A DNA stretch of 64,000 nucleotides. Source: an uncultured Lachnospiraceae bacterium (GTDB lineage: Bacteria; Bacillota; Clostridia; Lachnospirales; Lachnospiraceae). The notes beneath the pieces were generated by a model. The model was not told where the DNA came from, did no database searches, and saw nothing but the letters and a program-made list of their open reading frames with translations. The stretch lies in assembly GCA_900317555.1 (NCBI GenBank), contig ONHF01000007.1:44599-108598 (forward strand), given 5' to 3'. Positions 1 through 8,502 of the stretch are shown piece by piece. A program made the translations under genes and the position numbers. The number at the start of each line of letters is the position of its first letter. The first letter of the stretch is position 1.

Positions 1-234
1 GATCTCTCCGTTGAAAACGATCGTATAACGGCCGTCCGCTGACCGGAACGGCTGGGAGCCTGCAGGCGAAAGGTCAATAATCGAAAGGCGCCTGTGTCCC
101 AGCGTAACAGCACCGTCCGCGCCGGTCCAGATGCCCTCCGCGTCCGGGCCCCGGTCTTTCATCCATTCATTGACTGCATGGACCGCGCCTTTTGCGTCTC
201 CTGCAAAACAACATAGTCCTGATATTCCACACAT
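1..234 (-). CDS. asnB: Asparagine synthase (glutamine-hydrolysing), N-terminal part, cut by window edge
   Basis: Only the first 78 codons are in the window; the gene continues past the left edge. The protein starts MCGISG, so after removal of Met the catalytic nucleophile Cys2 of the class II glutamine amidotransferase (Ntn hydrolase) domain is exposed. The motifs RGPDAEG (near residue 28) and GHRRLSIIDLS (near 46), then FNGEI at the edge, are those of AsnB. The family moves ammonia from glutamine to an adenylated carboxylate, normally aspartate. It is the last visible gene of a long glycan operon, 21 bp behind an SGNH-like gene. AsnB paralogues in such loci can amidate sugar uronic acids (WbpS-type), so a glycan-modifying role is plausible but inferred. 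The C-terminal synthetase domain cannot be checked here. Confidence 0.9.
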   Translation of the reverse strand, partial: MCGISGLCCFAGDAKGAVHAVNEWMKDRGPDAEGIWTGADGAVTLGHRRLSIIDLSPAGSQPFRSADGRYTIVFNGEI

Positions 235-255
235 ATGAGCCTCCAGTATCCCGTG

Positions 256-1365
256 TCATCTGGATGTAGTGTTCAAAGACGGCGCAAGCAGTGCCGTATA
301 GTCATAGCTTCCGTAAAAGCTTTTCTCAAAATCCAGCAGCTCCCGCAGATTTTCCTTCGTGACTCTGCCTTCCCCTGCATGGATTCTGCGCATCAGCTCT
401 CCCGCGGTTTCCGCGTTATAGTGCACCGAATCGGCATAATGAGAGAAGTCCGTGCAGAGCGCGGTATCCTCCGCGAAGGAATACAGCTGTACATTATCAC
501 AGGAGAGCAGCAGCGAAAACGCAAGCTCCTGCGCCTGTATCTGTTTGTACAGAATTCCCTGCGCGTACATGGTCCCCCAGCGCGCAATGGAGACCGGCGG
601 TACAAAGTAATAAAACTGTGTATCCGGATGCGCCTTCGCGATCGAAACGAGGTTCTGCGAGACATTCTCCTTTACCATCTCCGCCTCTTCGGCTGTCAGC
701 TCCTTCTGCGGCACACTCCCCGGCGTGCCCCGGAGTTCCTTCCGATAGTCCGAAAGTTCGCGCAACGCTTTCTCCTGTCCGTCCGCTGTCTCCGGCGCCG
801 CGCTGTAGGAATCGAAGGAATCCACACCGCCTTTTCCGTTCAGGAGTCTCCGCACTGTCATCGGCAGGCAGTAGCCCGCGATCACATCCTTGTTCAGAAG
901 ATACTTCAGGTCGTCAAACGGATTCCGGTTATACAGGTAGGTCGGATATTCGCCCATCTCCTTGTGAAGCGTATCTTTATCCTCAATCAGGTAGGAGTCT
1001 TCCACACTGCGAAGGACAAAGCGGATGCCGCTGTGCGTCCGGAACGCGGTCTTTAAATTGTCATTGACTTCCCGGTAGGAAGCGCCGGGATACGGCACCT
1101 TGACCGAAGAAGCGTCAAAGAGGCTGTCAAACTGCGTCGTATGAAAATTCTCGGTAAAGCTGGTGCCGGTAATCAGGCTGTCGTAATCGAAGTGCTTTGT
1201 GATGCCGTCGTTCTGCGCCCGCTGATTTTCCAGCTTGTAGTAAAATCCCGGAAGCGGCGCGTGATAGTGGAAAAACGGATCCAGCACCGCGGTGTAGAAA
1301 CAGACGCCCGCGGTAACAGCTGCCGTAAGGATGATGAAGTTTTTAATCCATCGTTTTTCGTTCAT
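256..1365 (-). CDS. SGNH/AlgJ-AlgX-like membrane-anchored protein, partner of the MBOAT acyltransferase
   Basis: A 369-residue protein with one N-terminal membrane anchor (about residues 9-30) and an otherwise extracytoplasmic body. A GTS motif (Ser69) and an Asp312-x-x-His315 pair near the C-terminus fit an SGNH/GDSL hydrolase-like catalytic triad, as in the AlgJ, AlgX, DltD and PatB families. It lies 24 bp downstream of an MBOAT O-acyltransferase gene. In AlgI/AlgJ-type systems the MBOAT carries an acyl group across the membrane and the SGNH partner transfers it to the polysaccharide. The specific acyl group and sugar are unknown. Assignment rests on motif placement and neighbourhood; sequence identity to any named member was not measured. 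Confidence 0.65.
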   Translation of the reverse strand: MNEKRWIKNFIILTAAVTAGVCFYTAVLDPFFHYHAPLPGFYYKLENQRAQNDGITKHFDYDSLITGTSFTENFHTTQFDSLFDASSVKVPYPGASYREVNDNLKTAFRTHSGIRFVLRSVEDSYLIEDKDTLHKEMGEYPTYLYNRNPFDDLKYLLNKDVIAGYCLPMTVRRLLNGKGGVDSFDSYSAAPETADGQEKALRELSDYRKELRGTPGSVPQKELTAEEAEMVKENVSQNLVSIAKAHPDTQFYYFVPPVSIARWGTMYAQGILYKQIQAQELAFSLLLSCDNVQLYSFAEDTALCTDFSHYADSVHYNAETAGELMRRIHAGEGRVTKENLRELLDFEKSFYGSYDYTALLAPSLNTTSR

Positions 1366-1389
1366 CGCGCTGCGCGCCTCTCCTCGTCT

Positions 1390-2844
1390 TTAAAAGTTTG
1401 AATAAATAAAGTTGGATACGGTTCCCGTTGAAGCCGCGCAAAGGACAAGAAGGAGCGCCGTCATAACCAGCTGCGGTTTCCCTGCCCTGTACCTGCGCTC
1501 CTGCAGATTTTTCGTAAAGAGGCAGATATACAGTCCGGCGCCAAGAAGCACGATCGCGGACACCGTAAAAACAGTGCTGTCCGAAACCTGCAATCCCAGA
1601 AGCTGAAAAGCCGCGCGCAGCCCCGGAATCCGCAGAAGCCCCGCCAGCTCCTGATTCAGAATGTAGCCTCCGTTGAAAAGCTGCGCGGTCAGATACCGCC
1701 ACTGTTCAAACGACGATGCGCCGAACAGAAGCCATGCGACGTTTACAAAGAAGAAAGTAAAGAACCAGCGGATGATTTTCGGCACATAGGAGAGCGGCTT
1801 TTTGAAAATCCGCTCGAAGCACTGCGCCGCGCCGTGCAGAAGTCCCCAGACGACAAACGTCCAGTTCGCGCCGTGCCAGAAACCGCTGATCAGAAAGACG
1901 ATCATGATATTTCTGTATGTGCGGAGCTTCCCTTTTCTGGAACCGCCAAGCGGGAAATACACATAGGTTCGTAAAAAGTCCGTCAGCGAAATATGCCAGC
2001 GCTTCCAGAACTCCGTCACGGAAAACGCCTTGTACGGCGAGTTGAAGTTCAGAGGCAGATCGATGTTCAGCATCAAAGAGACTGCCGCCGCCATATCGCA
2101 GTACGACGAGAAGTCAAAATAAATCTGCAGTGTATACGAAAGCATGACGATGATCACATCAAACGTCGTGCAGTTCCTGTAATTCTGATATCCGAAGGCC
2201 GCGGCCTTCGCGAACGTATCCGCAAGGAAAAGCTTTTTGGCCAGGCCCAGCGTGAACATCTGCGCAGCTGTCACAAAGCGGCGCGCATCCGGCCGCATTC
2301 TGTTTTCTCCCGAAAGCTGTGCAAAGAAGGCCGAAGGCTGCATGATCGGTCCCTGCGAAAGTTTCGGAAAGTAGGAAACATAGAGCAGGTACTGCGGAAA
2401 TGTCACATCGGAAAGCTTTCCGTGAAAGCGCTCCACGCAGAAAGCCAGCTGGGAAAACGTGTAGAAGCTGATGCCCAGAGGCAGCAGGATAGAAGGCTGC
2501 GGAAGCTGTCTCTGCAGGAGCGTGCCCGCGGTATTCAGAAAGAAATTCGTGTACTTGAAAAACAGAAGCAGTCCGATATTCAGAAAGAGTGCAAGGAGAA
2601 AGGCAGCTTTTCCGGAGCGTCCTTTTTCCCGCGCTCTGCGCGAACAATCTGTCAGCGCGAATGTTGCCGCGGAAGAGGCCAGAAGCAGCAGGGCTGCCGG
2701 GATCCCCGCGAAGGTATAGAAAACAAGACCGGCAGCCAGAAGAAATCCGTCGGCTGCCCGCCTGCCATGTTTTCCCGAAAGAAAAAATCCTGCCGCAGCT
2801 GCCGGCAGAAACAGATAGATAAAGATCAGCGAGTTGAAATTCAT
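1390..2844 (-). CDS. MBOAT family O-acyltransferase (AlgI-like)
   Basis: A 484-residue polytopic membrane protein of the MBOAT family. The signature FWHGANW with the invariant His324 and the upstream motif FWKRWHISLTDF (about 279-290) are present, as are FDFSSYCDMA and the many hydrophobic segments typical of AlgI and DltB. MBOAT proteins move acyl groups, often acetyl, from a cytoplasmic donor to an exported glycan. The start at MNFNSL is chosen because its ATG overlaps the stop of the upstream glycosyltransferase (ATGA); a longer upstream reading runs into that gene. The next gene encodes an SGNH-like protein, the usual partner. Expected role: O-acylation of the surface glycan made by this operon. 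Confidence 0.88.
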   Translation of the reverse strand: MNFNSLIFIYLFLPAAAAGFFLSGKHGRRAADGFLLAAGLVFYTFAGIPAALLLLASSAATFALTDCSRRAREKGRSGKAAFLLALFLNIGLLLFFKYTNFFLNTAGTLLQRQLPQPSILLPLGISFYTFSQLAFCVERFHGKLSDVTFPQYLLYVSYFPKLSQGPIMQPSAFFAQLSGENRMRPDARRFVTAAQMFTLGLAKKLFLADTFAKAAAFGYQNYRNCTTFDVIIVMLSYTLQIYFDFSSYCDMAAAVSLMLNIDLPLNFNSPYKAFSVTEFWKRWHISLTDFLRTYVYFPLGGSRKGKLRTYRNIMIVFLISGFWHGANWTFVVWGLLHGAAQCFERIFKKPLSYVPKIIRWFFTFFFVNVAWLLFGASSFEQWRYLTAQLFNGGYILNQELAGLLRIPGLRAAFQLLGLQVSDSTVFTVSAIVLLGAGLYICLFTKNLQERRYRAGKPQLVMTALLLVLCAASTGTVSNFIYSNF

Positions 2845-4043
2845 CGGCACATAAGACCCTTCAGGTAGTCCAGCCACTGCCGGTTGATTCTGTCCGGATT
2901 GTACAGCTCCTGCACACGGGCGGCCGCCGCGCCAAGCCTTGCGCAAAGCGACGGATCGGACATCAGCACTGCCAGCTTTTCTGCCATTATATCATCCCTG
3001 TCCACCGGAACAAGAAAACCGTTCTCACCGTCCCGGATCAGATCCCGCGGGCCATACGACGGACAGTCTGTCGAGATGCAGGCAAGGCCGAGGCTCATCG
3101 CCTCGATCAGAGCGTTCGGCATACCTTCTGTTTTGGACGGAAGTACGAAAATTTCAGACTGGTCAATGCGTCTGTCAACGCCGGACACAGCCCCGTGAAA
3201 AACAACGTGATCCCGGATCCCCAGTTCCTCCGAAAGCGTCTCGAAGTCCTCTCTTTTCCTGCCGTCGCCGTAAATATGCAGCGTATATTCGGGGTGCGCA
3301 TCCCGCGTCTTTGCGAACGCGCGAATCAGCATTCCCTGATTCTTGTTCCCGTCCAGGCGCCCGACGCAGACTACCTCCTTGCGCCGTTTTCCTTCATAGG
3401 GCGGCCGCAGAAACGCGGGATGAATCGAATTCGGCAGAATGACCGACTTTTTCCGGACCGCGCGCCGGAAATATTTCGCCGCGCCCCCCGTCTGAAGCAC
3501 AACGCCTGCGGCATGTGCGAACAACGCCTGCGCGCACAGTTTCATACCTCTGCTGCTGTATTCGCGTGCCGGCATGCCGCGCACCGAAACGACAACCGGG
3601 AGCGGCCGCCTTACCTGCTTCCCTTTGTTATCTGTAATTGTATGCTTCAAACCTTTCGCGGTCGCGACCGCCATCAGGTTGTTCTTGCCGGAAAAGGAAA
3701 GGATCAGATCCGGTGAAAGGCGCCTCCAGATACCGCGAAGATTGTCAAAACGGACCTTGAAGTTATGCAGTCTTCCGCCCGTAAGTAAATCCGCCGGGGG
3801 ATCCGAATAGACTCTCCGGATACCGCTTTCGTTCTCCAGCGGCTCCCCTGTCACAGGGTCCCACGCCCCGTGCGGCAGCACATATTCCGGCGGATGGAAA
3901 TACGTCGTTACAAGCGTCACGCGCATCCCCTGCGCGTAGAAATACTCTGCGAGATTTCCCATCACCCGCTCGGCGCCTCCCTTCTGGAGAGAGCCGATAT
4001 ACAGAACGATGTGCGGCGCCTCTTTTCTAGCTGCGTCTTCCAT
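2841..4043 (-). CDS. Glycosyltransferase family 4 (first of a GT4 quartet reading from asnB)
   Basis: A 400-residue GT-B-fold retaining glycosyltransferase. The N-terminal loop motif LQKGGAERVMGNLA, the acceptor-domain motif FSGKNN, and the C-terminal EGMPNALIEAMSLG (the E-x7-E element that contacts the nucleotide sugar) mark GT4. The GGAERV loop is shared with GalNAc/HexNAc transferases such as PglA, PglH and PglJ, but the substrate cannot be assigned. The start MEDAARK overlaps the upstream GT4 gene by 17 bp and is preferred over an upstream in-frame Met that extends further into that gene. It would act on the cytoplasmic face, extending the lipid-linked oligosaccharide. Confidence 0.88.
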   Translation of the reverse strand: MEDAARKEAPHIVLYIGSLQKGGAERVMGNLAEYFYAQGMRVTLVTTYFHPPEYVLPHGAWDPVTGEPLENESGIRRVYSDPPADLLTGGRLHNFKVRFDNLRGIWRRLSPDLILSFSGKNNLMAVATAKGLKHTITDNKGKQVRRPLPVVVSVRGMPAREYSSRGMKLCAQALFAHAAGVVLQTGGAAKYFRRAVRKKSVILPNSIHPAFLRPPYEGKRRKEVVCVGRLDGNKNQGMLIRAFAKTRDAHPEYTLHIYGDGRKREDFETLSEELGIRDHVVFHGAVSGVDRRIDQSEIFVLPSKTEGMPNALIEAMSLGLACISTDCPSYGPRDLIRDGENGFLVPVDRDDIMAEKLAVLMSDPSLCARLGAAAARVQELYNPDRINRQWLDYLKGLMCR

Positions 4044-5142
4044 GCGCGGAAACCTCCAAAAGAAAATCACGCCACTGCCTGTAAATGACTTCTTCGTTCG
4101 CCCTTTCCCGGATTCTTCTCGCGCGCTCTCCCATAGCCTGCGCCTTCTGTGGATTTTCGATCATATACAGAATTGCCTGTGCCATCCGGTCCGTATCGCC
4201 GACAGGCACTAAAAGACCGTTCTCGCCGCTTTGAATCAGCATGCGGGGTGCGCCCGGCCTGCAGTCCGTTGAAATTACAGGGAGGCCGAGAGCCATGGCC
4301 TCCATCAGAGCGTTCGGCATGCCTTCATAGTCAGATGAGAAGGCAAAACAAGCCGCGTCCCGGATCTCCTTCTCAAGCGTGCTGCAGTCGCCCATTAGAA
4401 ATACCGCATCTTCCAGATGGTGTTCATGGATGGCTTCTTTAATGCTTGTCTTCGCGCCGTCCCCCGAATCGGGGCCGTAGATTTTCAGGACATAGTCCGG
4501 ATGCTTTTCATGCACCTTGGAAAACGCGTGTACGAGCATGGTCTGATTCTTGAAAAAGACGAGCCGCCCCACGCTGACAACCGTCTTTGTCCTTGCAGAG
4601 AGCGGCGTGTCCGGCGCGTCGATATACTTCTGCGTAACCGGATTCAGTATGACGACCGAGCGTCTTCTGATGTCCTCCGAAAAGAAATCCCGTGCGTCGG
4701 GCGTCTGGAAAACGCCGCCCGCGGCGCGGCCGAAAAGGAGCCTGATCATGATTGAATTCAAAGCACCTGTATAAGTTGCCTTCGGATCGACACGGACGCT
4801 GATGACAACCGGAACGCCGGTCCCACGGCAGGCGGAAAGCGAGCGGTAAATGGCCTTTCTCGCGAACGCGACAAGAACATCCGGCTTTTCCCGCACCATG
4901 AAATCATGCAGGTGAGAGCGCCGTGCGAGAGCTTTACCGGCTCTTCCCTTTCCTTCTTCGGCAGGCAGAAGTCCTACATGAACTCTGCGGACAAAAGGGT
5001 GCAGTTCATATTCGTTCGGATCGGTCCATTCGGTTGCCACGATGACTTCATCGCCGTGCTCTGCGAACTGTCCCGCCAGATTGGTGACAACGCGCTCGGC
5101 TCCGCCGTGGGTCAGGCAGTTCAGATGAAATGCTATCTTCAT
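4027..5142 (-). CDS. Glycosyltransferase family 4
   Basis: A 371-residue GT4 enzyme beginning MKIAFHLNCLTHGGAERVVTNLA, with the second domain motifs VSVGRLVFFKNQTMLV and SDYEGMPNALMEAMALGLPV. These give the donor-binding Rossmann fold and the E-x7-E signature of retaining GT-B transferases. It is close in layout to the GT4 encoded just downstream, suggesting duplication, and both carry the STDCRPGAPR/STDCPSYGPRD type loop. The gene starts inside the stop of its upstream neighbour (ATGA), implying translational coupling. The family adds single sugars to a polyprenyl-linked acceptor at the inner membrane; linkage and sugar are unknown. Confidence 0.88.
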   Translation of the reverse strand: MKIAFHLNCLTHGGAERVVTNLAGQFAEHGDEVIVATEWTDPNEYELHPFVRRVHVGLLPAEEGKGRAGKALARRSHLHDFMVREKPDVLVAFARKAIYRSLSACRGTGVPVVISVRVDPKATYTGALNSIMIRLLFGRAAGGVFQTPDARDFFSEDIRRRSVVILNPVTQKYIDAPDTPLSARTKTVVSVGRLVFFKNQTMLVHAFSKVHEKHPDYVLKIYGPDSGDGAKTSIKEAIHEHHLEDAVFLMGDCSTLEKEIRDAACFAFSSDYEGMPNALMEAMALGLPVISTDCRPGAPRMLIQSGENGLLVPVGDTDRMAQAILYMIENPQKAQAMGERARRIRERANEEVIYRQWRDFLLEVSAHGRRS

Positions 5143-6407
5143 AACACTCGGTTCTCCAGAATATCCGTCAGCGTGTCCGTAAGCGCCTGCCGGTACCGGT
5201 CCGGCGTATACGTCAGTGCGCGTTCTTTTGCGGCCTCGCCGTAGTGTCTTTGCAGTTCTTCGTCTTCCAGCATCTGCAGCATCGCTTTCGCGAGGATTCT
5301 GTCGTCTTCCGTTATGTTGGCGGCGTCATAATCCTCATGGTCGTCCATATCAGGAACGAGGAAGCCGTACGCACCGCGGACAATGCCCTTCACGCTTCTG
5401 CGGCTTTCCGAAGGCGCGCAGGCGCGTGCGCCGCGCGCGCCTGCACCCTCTTCTTCCTCTGCGGTCAGTTTTCCTTTCGAAAGCATCTGATACTGCACAT
5501 CCGAAAGAAGGATTTCTCTCGGGCCTGTCTCGCAGTCCGCCGCGATCACAGGGCGGCCGAGCGCCATGCCCTCCAAAAGAGCGTTCGGAAAGCCTTCCCG
5601 GTTTGAAGGCAACAGGAAGAGATCACATTTTGCAGCGTATGGAAAAGGATTCTTTCGAACGCCCGGAAACGCGGTCACATCTCCTACACCGAGCTTTTCC
5701 GCAAGCTCTCTGCAGCCGTTAAAACGCCCGGCGCCCAGAATCATGAGCCTTGCCTGCGGGAGCCTTTCATGTACAAGTGAAAACGCTTTAACCAGATGCC
5801 AGAAGCCTTTGATTCTGTCGTCCCGGCCAAGGCTGCAGATGACCTTCAGATCTTCATCGCCGCACGGAAACGGAAAATCGCTGATTTTCTCTTCCGCGCG
5901 TTCATTAATCTCCTCCACAGCCAGCGGATTATAGATATAGGTGCTCCTCTTATAGCCAAAATCCTGCTCCAGCTCATCGACAATTTCCTTCGAGCAGGAA
6001 AGCACCCGGTCCGACCTTTTACAGAATAGCCGCACCTGCCGCGGCTCTTCGAGATCTGTCTGACAGCGCAGACCTGTCACGACTTTTTCAGTTGTCCTTG
6101 TAAAAACATTGATGAGATTGGCGCTGGAGCCGAAACTGTAGGAAATGTCGTAGCGGTTTTGTTTTTTCAAAGCCCGCACCCTGCGGACACGCTTCAGGAC
6201 GTTCCGGAGCTTCCCGGCTTTTCCCGGGACGCTCGGCACATCGATATTGATGATATGAAGGCCCGTGACATCATAGTTGATGTCCTTGTCGGAAAAGATC
6301 AGGATCGTGACATCAAAGGTACCCTGCAAAAGCCGCGCGGTCTGAACGCAGACGCGCTCGAAGCCGCCCTGGTGGAGCATCGGCACCATCAGCAAAAGTT
6401 TTTTCAT
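5139..6407 (-). CDS. Glycosyltransferase family 4 with a G+C-rich insertion
   Basis: A 422-residue GT4 enzyme, longer than its neighbours. The start MKKLLLMVPMLHQGGFERVCVQTA carries the GG-x-ERV loop, and SNREGFPNALLEGMALGRPV the E-x7-E element. Between the donor-domain strand that ends near LLSDVQYQ and the usual GFLVP loop lies about 35 extra Glu-, Gly-, Ala- and Arg-rich residues. The DNA for this stretch holds a 9-bp inverted repeat (GCAGGCGCG and CGCGCCTGC, positions 5418-5444), so it looks like a palindromic insertion tolerated in a surface loop. ATGA coupling occurs at both ends. Role: an unspecified sugar transfer in glycan assembly. Confidence 0.87.
   Translation of the reverse strand: MKKLLLMVPMLHQGGFERVCVQTARLLQGTFDVTILIFSDKDINYDVTGLHIINIDVPSVPGKAGKLRNVLKRVRRVRALKKQNRYDISYSFGSSANLINVFTRTTEKVVTGLRCQTDLEEPRQVRLFCKRSDRVLSCSKEIVDELEQDFGYKRSTYIYNPLAVEEINERAEEKISDFPFPCGDEDLKVICSLGRDDRIKGFWHLVKAFSLVHERLPQARLMILGAGRFNGCRELAEKLGVGDVTAFPGVRKNPFPYAAKCDLFLLPSNREGFPNALLEGMALGRPVIAADCETGPREILLSDVQYQMLSKGKLTAEEEEGAGARGARACAPSESRRSVKGIVRGAYGFLVPDMDDHEDYDAANITEDDRILAKAMLQMLEDEELQRHYGEAAKERALTYTPDRYRQALTDTLTDILENRVL
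5418..5444. repeat. G+C-rich inverted repeat inside a GT4 gene
   Basis: GCAGGCGCG pairs with CGCGCCTGC across a 9-nt loop. It sits in the coding region for an Ala/Arg-rich insertion absent from the neighbouring GT4 proteins. It could be a small palindromic element that entered the reading frame without breaking it, or simply low-complexity drift. Confidence 0.5.
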
Positions 6408-7492
6408 TTCGTGAGTACCGCCTTCTCAATCTCCTGCATGTACGCCGCGGTGACTTTCGTCCTGTCGAATTCGCGGGCCATCTTGTCATGGGCTGCCTGT
6501 CCCATCGCCGCGCGCTGTCCCCTGTCGAGCGCGAGAAATTTTTTCAGGGCATCTGTCAGAGAATCCGCCGATTTCGGCGCGAAGCCGATTCCGGTCACGC
6601 CGTCTTCAAAGATTTCCCGGCAGCCGCTGATGTTCGACGCGATGACCGGTCGTCCGCAGGCGGACGCCTCCATGAGCACGTTCGACATGCCCTCATGGTA
6701 GGTCGGCATCACAACCGCGGATGCCTTTTTGTAATATTCATTGACTTCCGTATGGAAACCGAGCTGGTCAATAAAGCCCTGCTGCTGCGCTTCGTCAAGC
6801 TTTTCCTGCCAGTCTTCGTCGCAGTATCCCATCAGGCCGAAATGCACCCTTTCGCCGGAGAGCCGCCTTGCCGCGGTCAGCAGTTCCCCGATTCCCTTTT
6901 CGCGCATCATCCGCCCGACATAAAGGAAATACGTGTCATTTCCTTCCGGATATTCCATGAACGGGTGCGCGGCAAGGCTGACGCCGGAGCCGGATACAAG
7001 GCGCGATTTCCCCGTAACAAGGCTGTACTGCCGGAACAGATTCAGGTTTTCCTGATTCTGGAAGAAAACACAGTCTGCCTTCCGCAGTCCCCGCCTGTAC
7101 ATGATCTCAATCATCGAAAGAAACAGGCCCTTTTTCTCAAAGGCGCTGCCAAGGCCGGTAATTGTCGCGATGTACGGAACGCCGAGCGCCGCGCAGGCCA
7201 TGCCGCCATAGATGTTCGGCTTGATTGTATAGGTCAGGACAAGCGCCGGCTGATACCTGCGGATCAGGTCTTTGTAGGTTTCGAGCAGCTTTAAGTCTTC
7301 AAACGGATTGACACCGCGCCGGTTGACCGGTGTCTTTATGACTTCCACGCCTTCTTTTTCGAGGAGATCTGTTTTGACGCTGTCCGGAAGGCTCGCAGCC
7401 ACCTTATAGTGTTTGCGCAGCTCCAGTACCAGTTCATTCCGGAAGTCGTAAAGCCCGCCCGAAGAGTTGGCCAGTATCAGAATCGTCTTCAC
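6404..7492 (-). CDS. Glycosyltransferase family 4 (CapM/EpsD-like type)
   Basis: A 362-residue GT4 enzyme of a different subgroup from the three downstream. It begins MKTILILANSSGGLYDFR and has LTYTIKPNIYGGMAC followed by ATITGLGSAFEKKG, an N-terminal pattern common in capsule and EPS GT4 enzymes annotated as CapM or EpsD. The C-terminal domain shows VGRMMREKGIGELL and PTYHEGMSNVLMEASACGRPVIASN with the E-x7-E signature. It overlaps both neighbours by 4 bp (ATGA). Because this subgroup often adds an early sugar on the undecaprenyl-linked primer, it may act soon after the phosphoglycosyl transferase; that order is an inference. Confidence 0.88.
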   Translation of the reverse strand: MKTILILANSSGGLYDFRNELVLELRKHYKVAASLPDSVKTDLLEKEGVEVIKTPVNRRGVNPFEDLKLLETYKDLIRRYQPALVLTYTIKPNIYGGMACAALGVPYIATITGLGSAFEKKGLFLSMIEIMYRRGLRKADCVFFQNQENLNLFRQYSLVTGKSRLVSGSGVSLAAHPFMEYPEGNDTYFLYVGRMMREKGIGELLTAARRLSGERVHFGLMGYCDEDWQEKLDEAQQQGFIDQLGFHTEVNEYYKKASAVVMPTYHEGMSNVLMEASACGRPVIASNISGCREIFEDGVTGIGFAPKSADSLTDALKKFLALDRGQRAAMGQAAHDKMAREFDRTKVTAAYMQEIEKAVLTK

Positions 7493-8487
7493 TTTATCAG
7501 CTCCTCTTGTGACCGTATGACAATGTCATTGTATTTCATCATGTAAACGCCGTCTTTGTACGCAAAGTCCGCCGCGGAGTTTTCCTGCCCGCGAAGGTTG
7601 TTCAGGATCGCCGCGGGGAAATTCACACCGCAGGCGAAGGCGTGCGGATAGCCGCCGCCAAAGCGCGGGTTGACCTCGGAAAGATACCAGAGGTCTTCCT
7701 TTTCATCATGGAAAAGGTCGAGGTCGATCATGCCGCGGAAGCCCATGTTTTCCGCAAATTCCGCGATCCTGCGCATTACGGCAGGCTCGTGGACAGACAC
7801 TGATTTGTCGGTTTCCCCGGCGCGCATACGGAGCTTCTTCTTCAGGAACAGGGAAGTGCAGCGGCCGGAAATCAGATCAAGGTAGGCATCGCACCCGTAC
7901 TCCTGTCCGCGCATCAGCTCCTGTATCATCAGACCGCTGTCCGCATGCAGGAGGGCGGTCAGCATCTCTTCGTTTTGCACGAGGTTGATTTCGATCGAAG
8001 CGCTGCCTTTTCTGGGTTTTACAAAGACCGGGTACTCTGCGCCCGGAACGCCCTTTTCCCTGTCGGCGTCAAATGCCTCTTTTGTCAGCCAGCAGCGTGC
8101 GGTAGGCATGCCAAGGGCGCACAGCTTTTCATACATCGCGTACTTGTCAAGAGAAAGCTCGCACAGATCGTACGATGAGACAATGACCGTCACGCCGTTT
8201 TCCGCAAACCGCGCCCGGTTCTTCGCAAGGAGCGAGAGCTCGGGATCGATCAGGGTCAAAACAGCCCGCACCTTCTCCTTCCTGCAGATCTCCAGTATAA
8301 AATCGATATATCCCGGTGCGTCAATGCGCGGCACAATATACGCCTTGTCTGCCTCATACAGCGCCGGCGCGTAAGGCGAAGCGTCGGCGGCAATCACAAG
8401 GCCCTGCCCCGCAAATTCTTTCCGGAACGCCCGGATAACCTTGTCGCGGGTGCCGGCAGCCAGAATCAGGATATTGTATTCGTCCAT
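7489..8487 (-). CDS. ATP-grasp domain ligase
   Basis: A 332-residue protein with an N-terminal Rossmann-like pre-ATP-grasp domain (MDEYNILILAAGTRDKVIR) and a carbamoyl-phosphate-synthase-type ATP-grasp domain. The motif PVFVKPRKGSASIEI gives the ATP-clamping lysine, and LSEVNPRFGGGYPHA the Mg-binding Glu and Asn. ATP-grasp ligases activate a carboxylate as acyl phosphate and join it to an amine or thiol. It is coupled by ATGA to the downstream GT4 and lies 15 bp after a PLP enzyme gene. In a glycan operon a sensible idea is coupling of an amino acid to an amino sugar or to a uronic acid; this is inference. Precise acceptor and donor are unknown. Confidence 0.82.
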   Translation of the reverse strand: MDEYNILILAAGTRDKVIRAFRKEFAGQGLVIAADASPYAPALYEADKAYIVPRIDAPGYIDFILEICRKEKVRAVLTLIDPELSLLAKNRARFAENGVTVIVSSYDLCELSLDKYAMYEKLCALGMPTARCWLTKEAFDADREKGVPGAEYPVFVKPRKGSASIEINLVQNEEMLTALLHADSGLMIQELMRGQEYGCDAYLDLISGRCTSLFLKKKLRMRAGETDKSVSVHEPAVMRRIAEFAENMGFRGMIDLDLFHDEKEDLWYLSEVNPRFGGGYPHAFACGVNFPAAILNNLRGQENSAADFAYKDGVYMMKYNDIVIRSQEELIK

Positions 8488-8502
8488 GAAATAACCCCTC
8501 TT

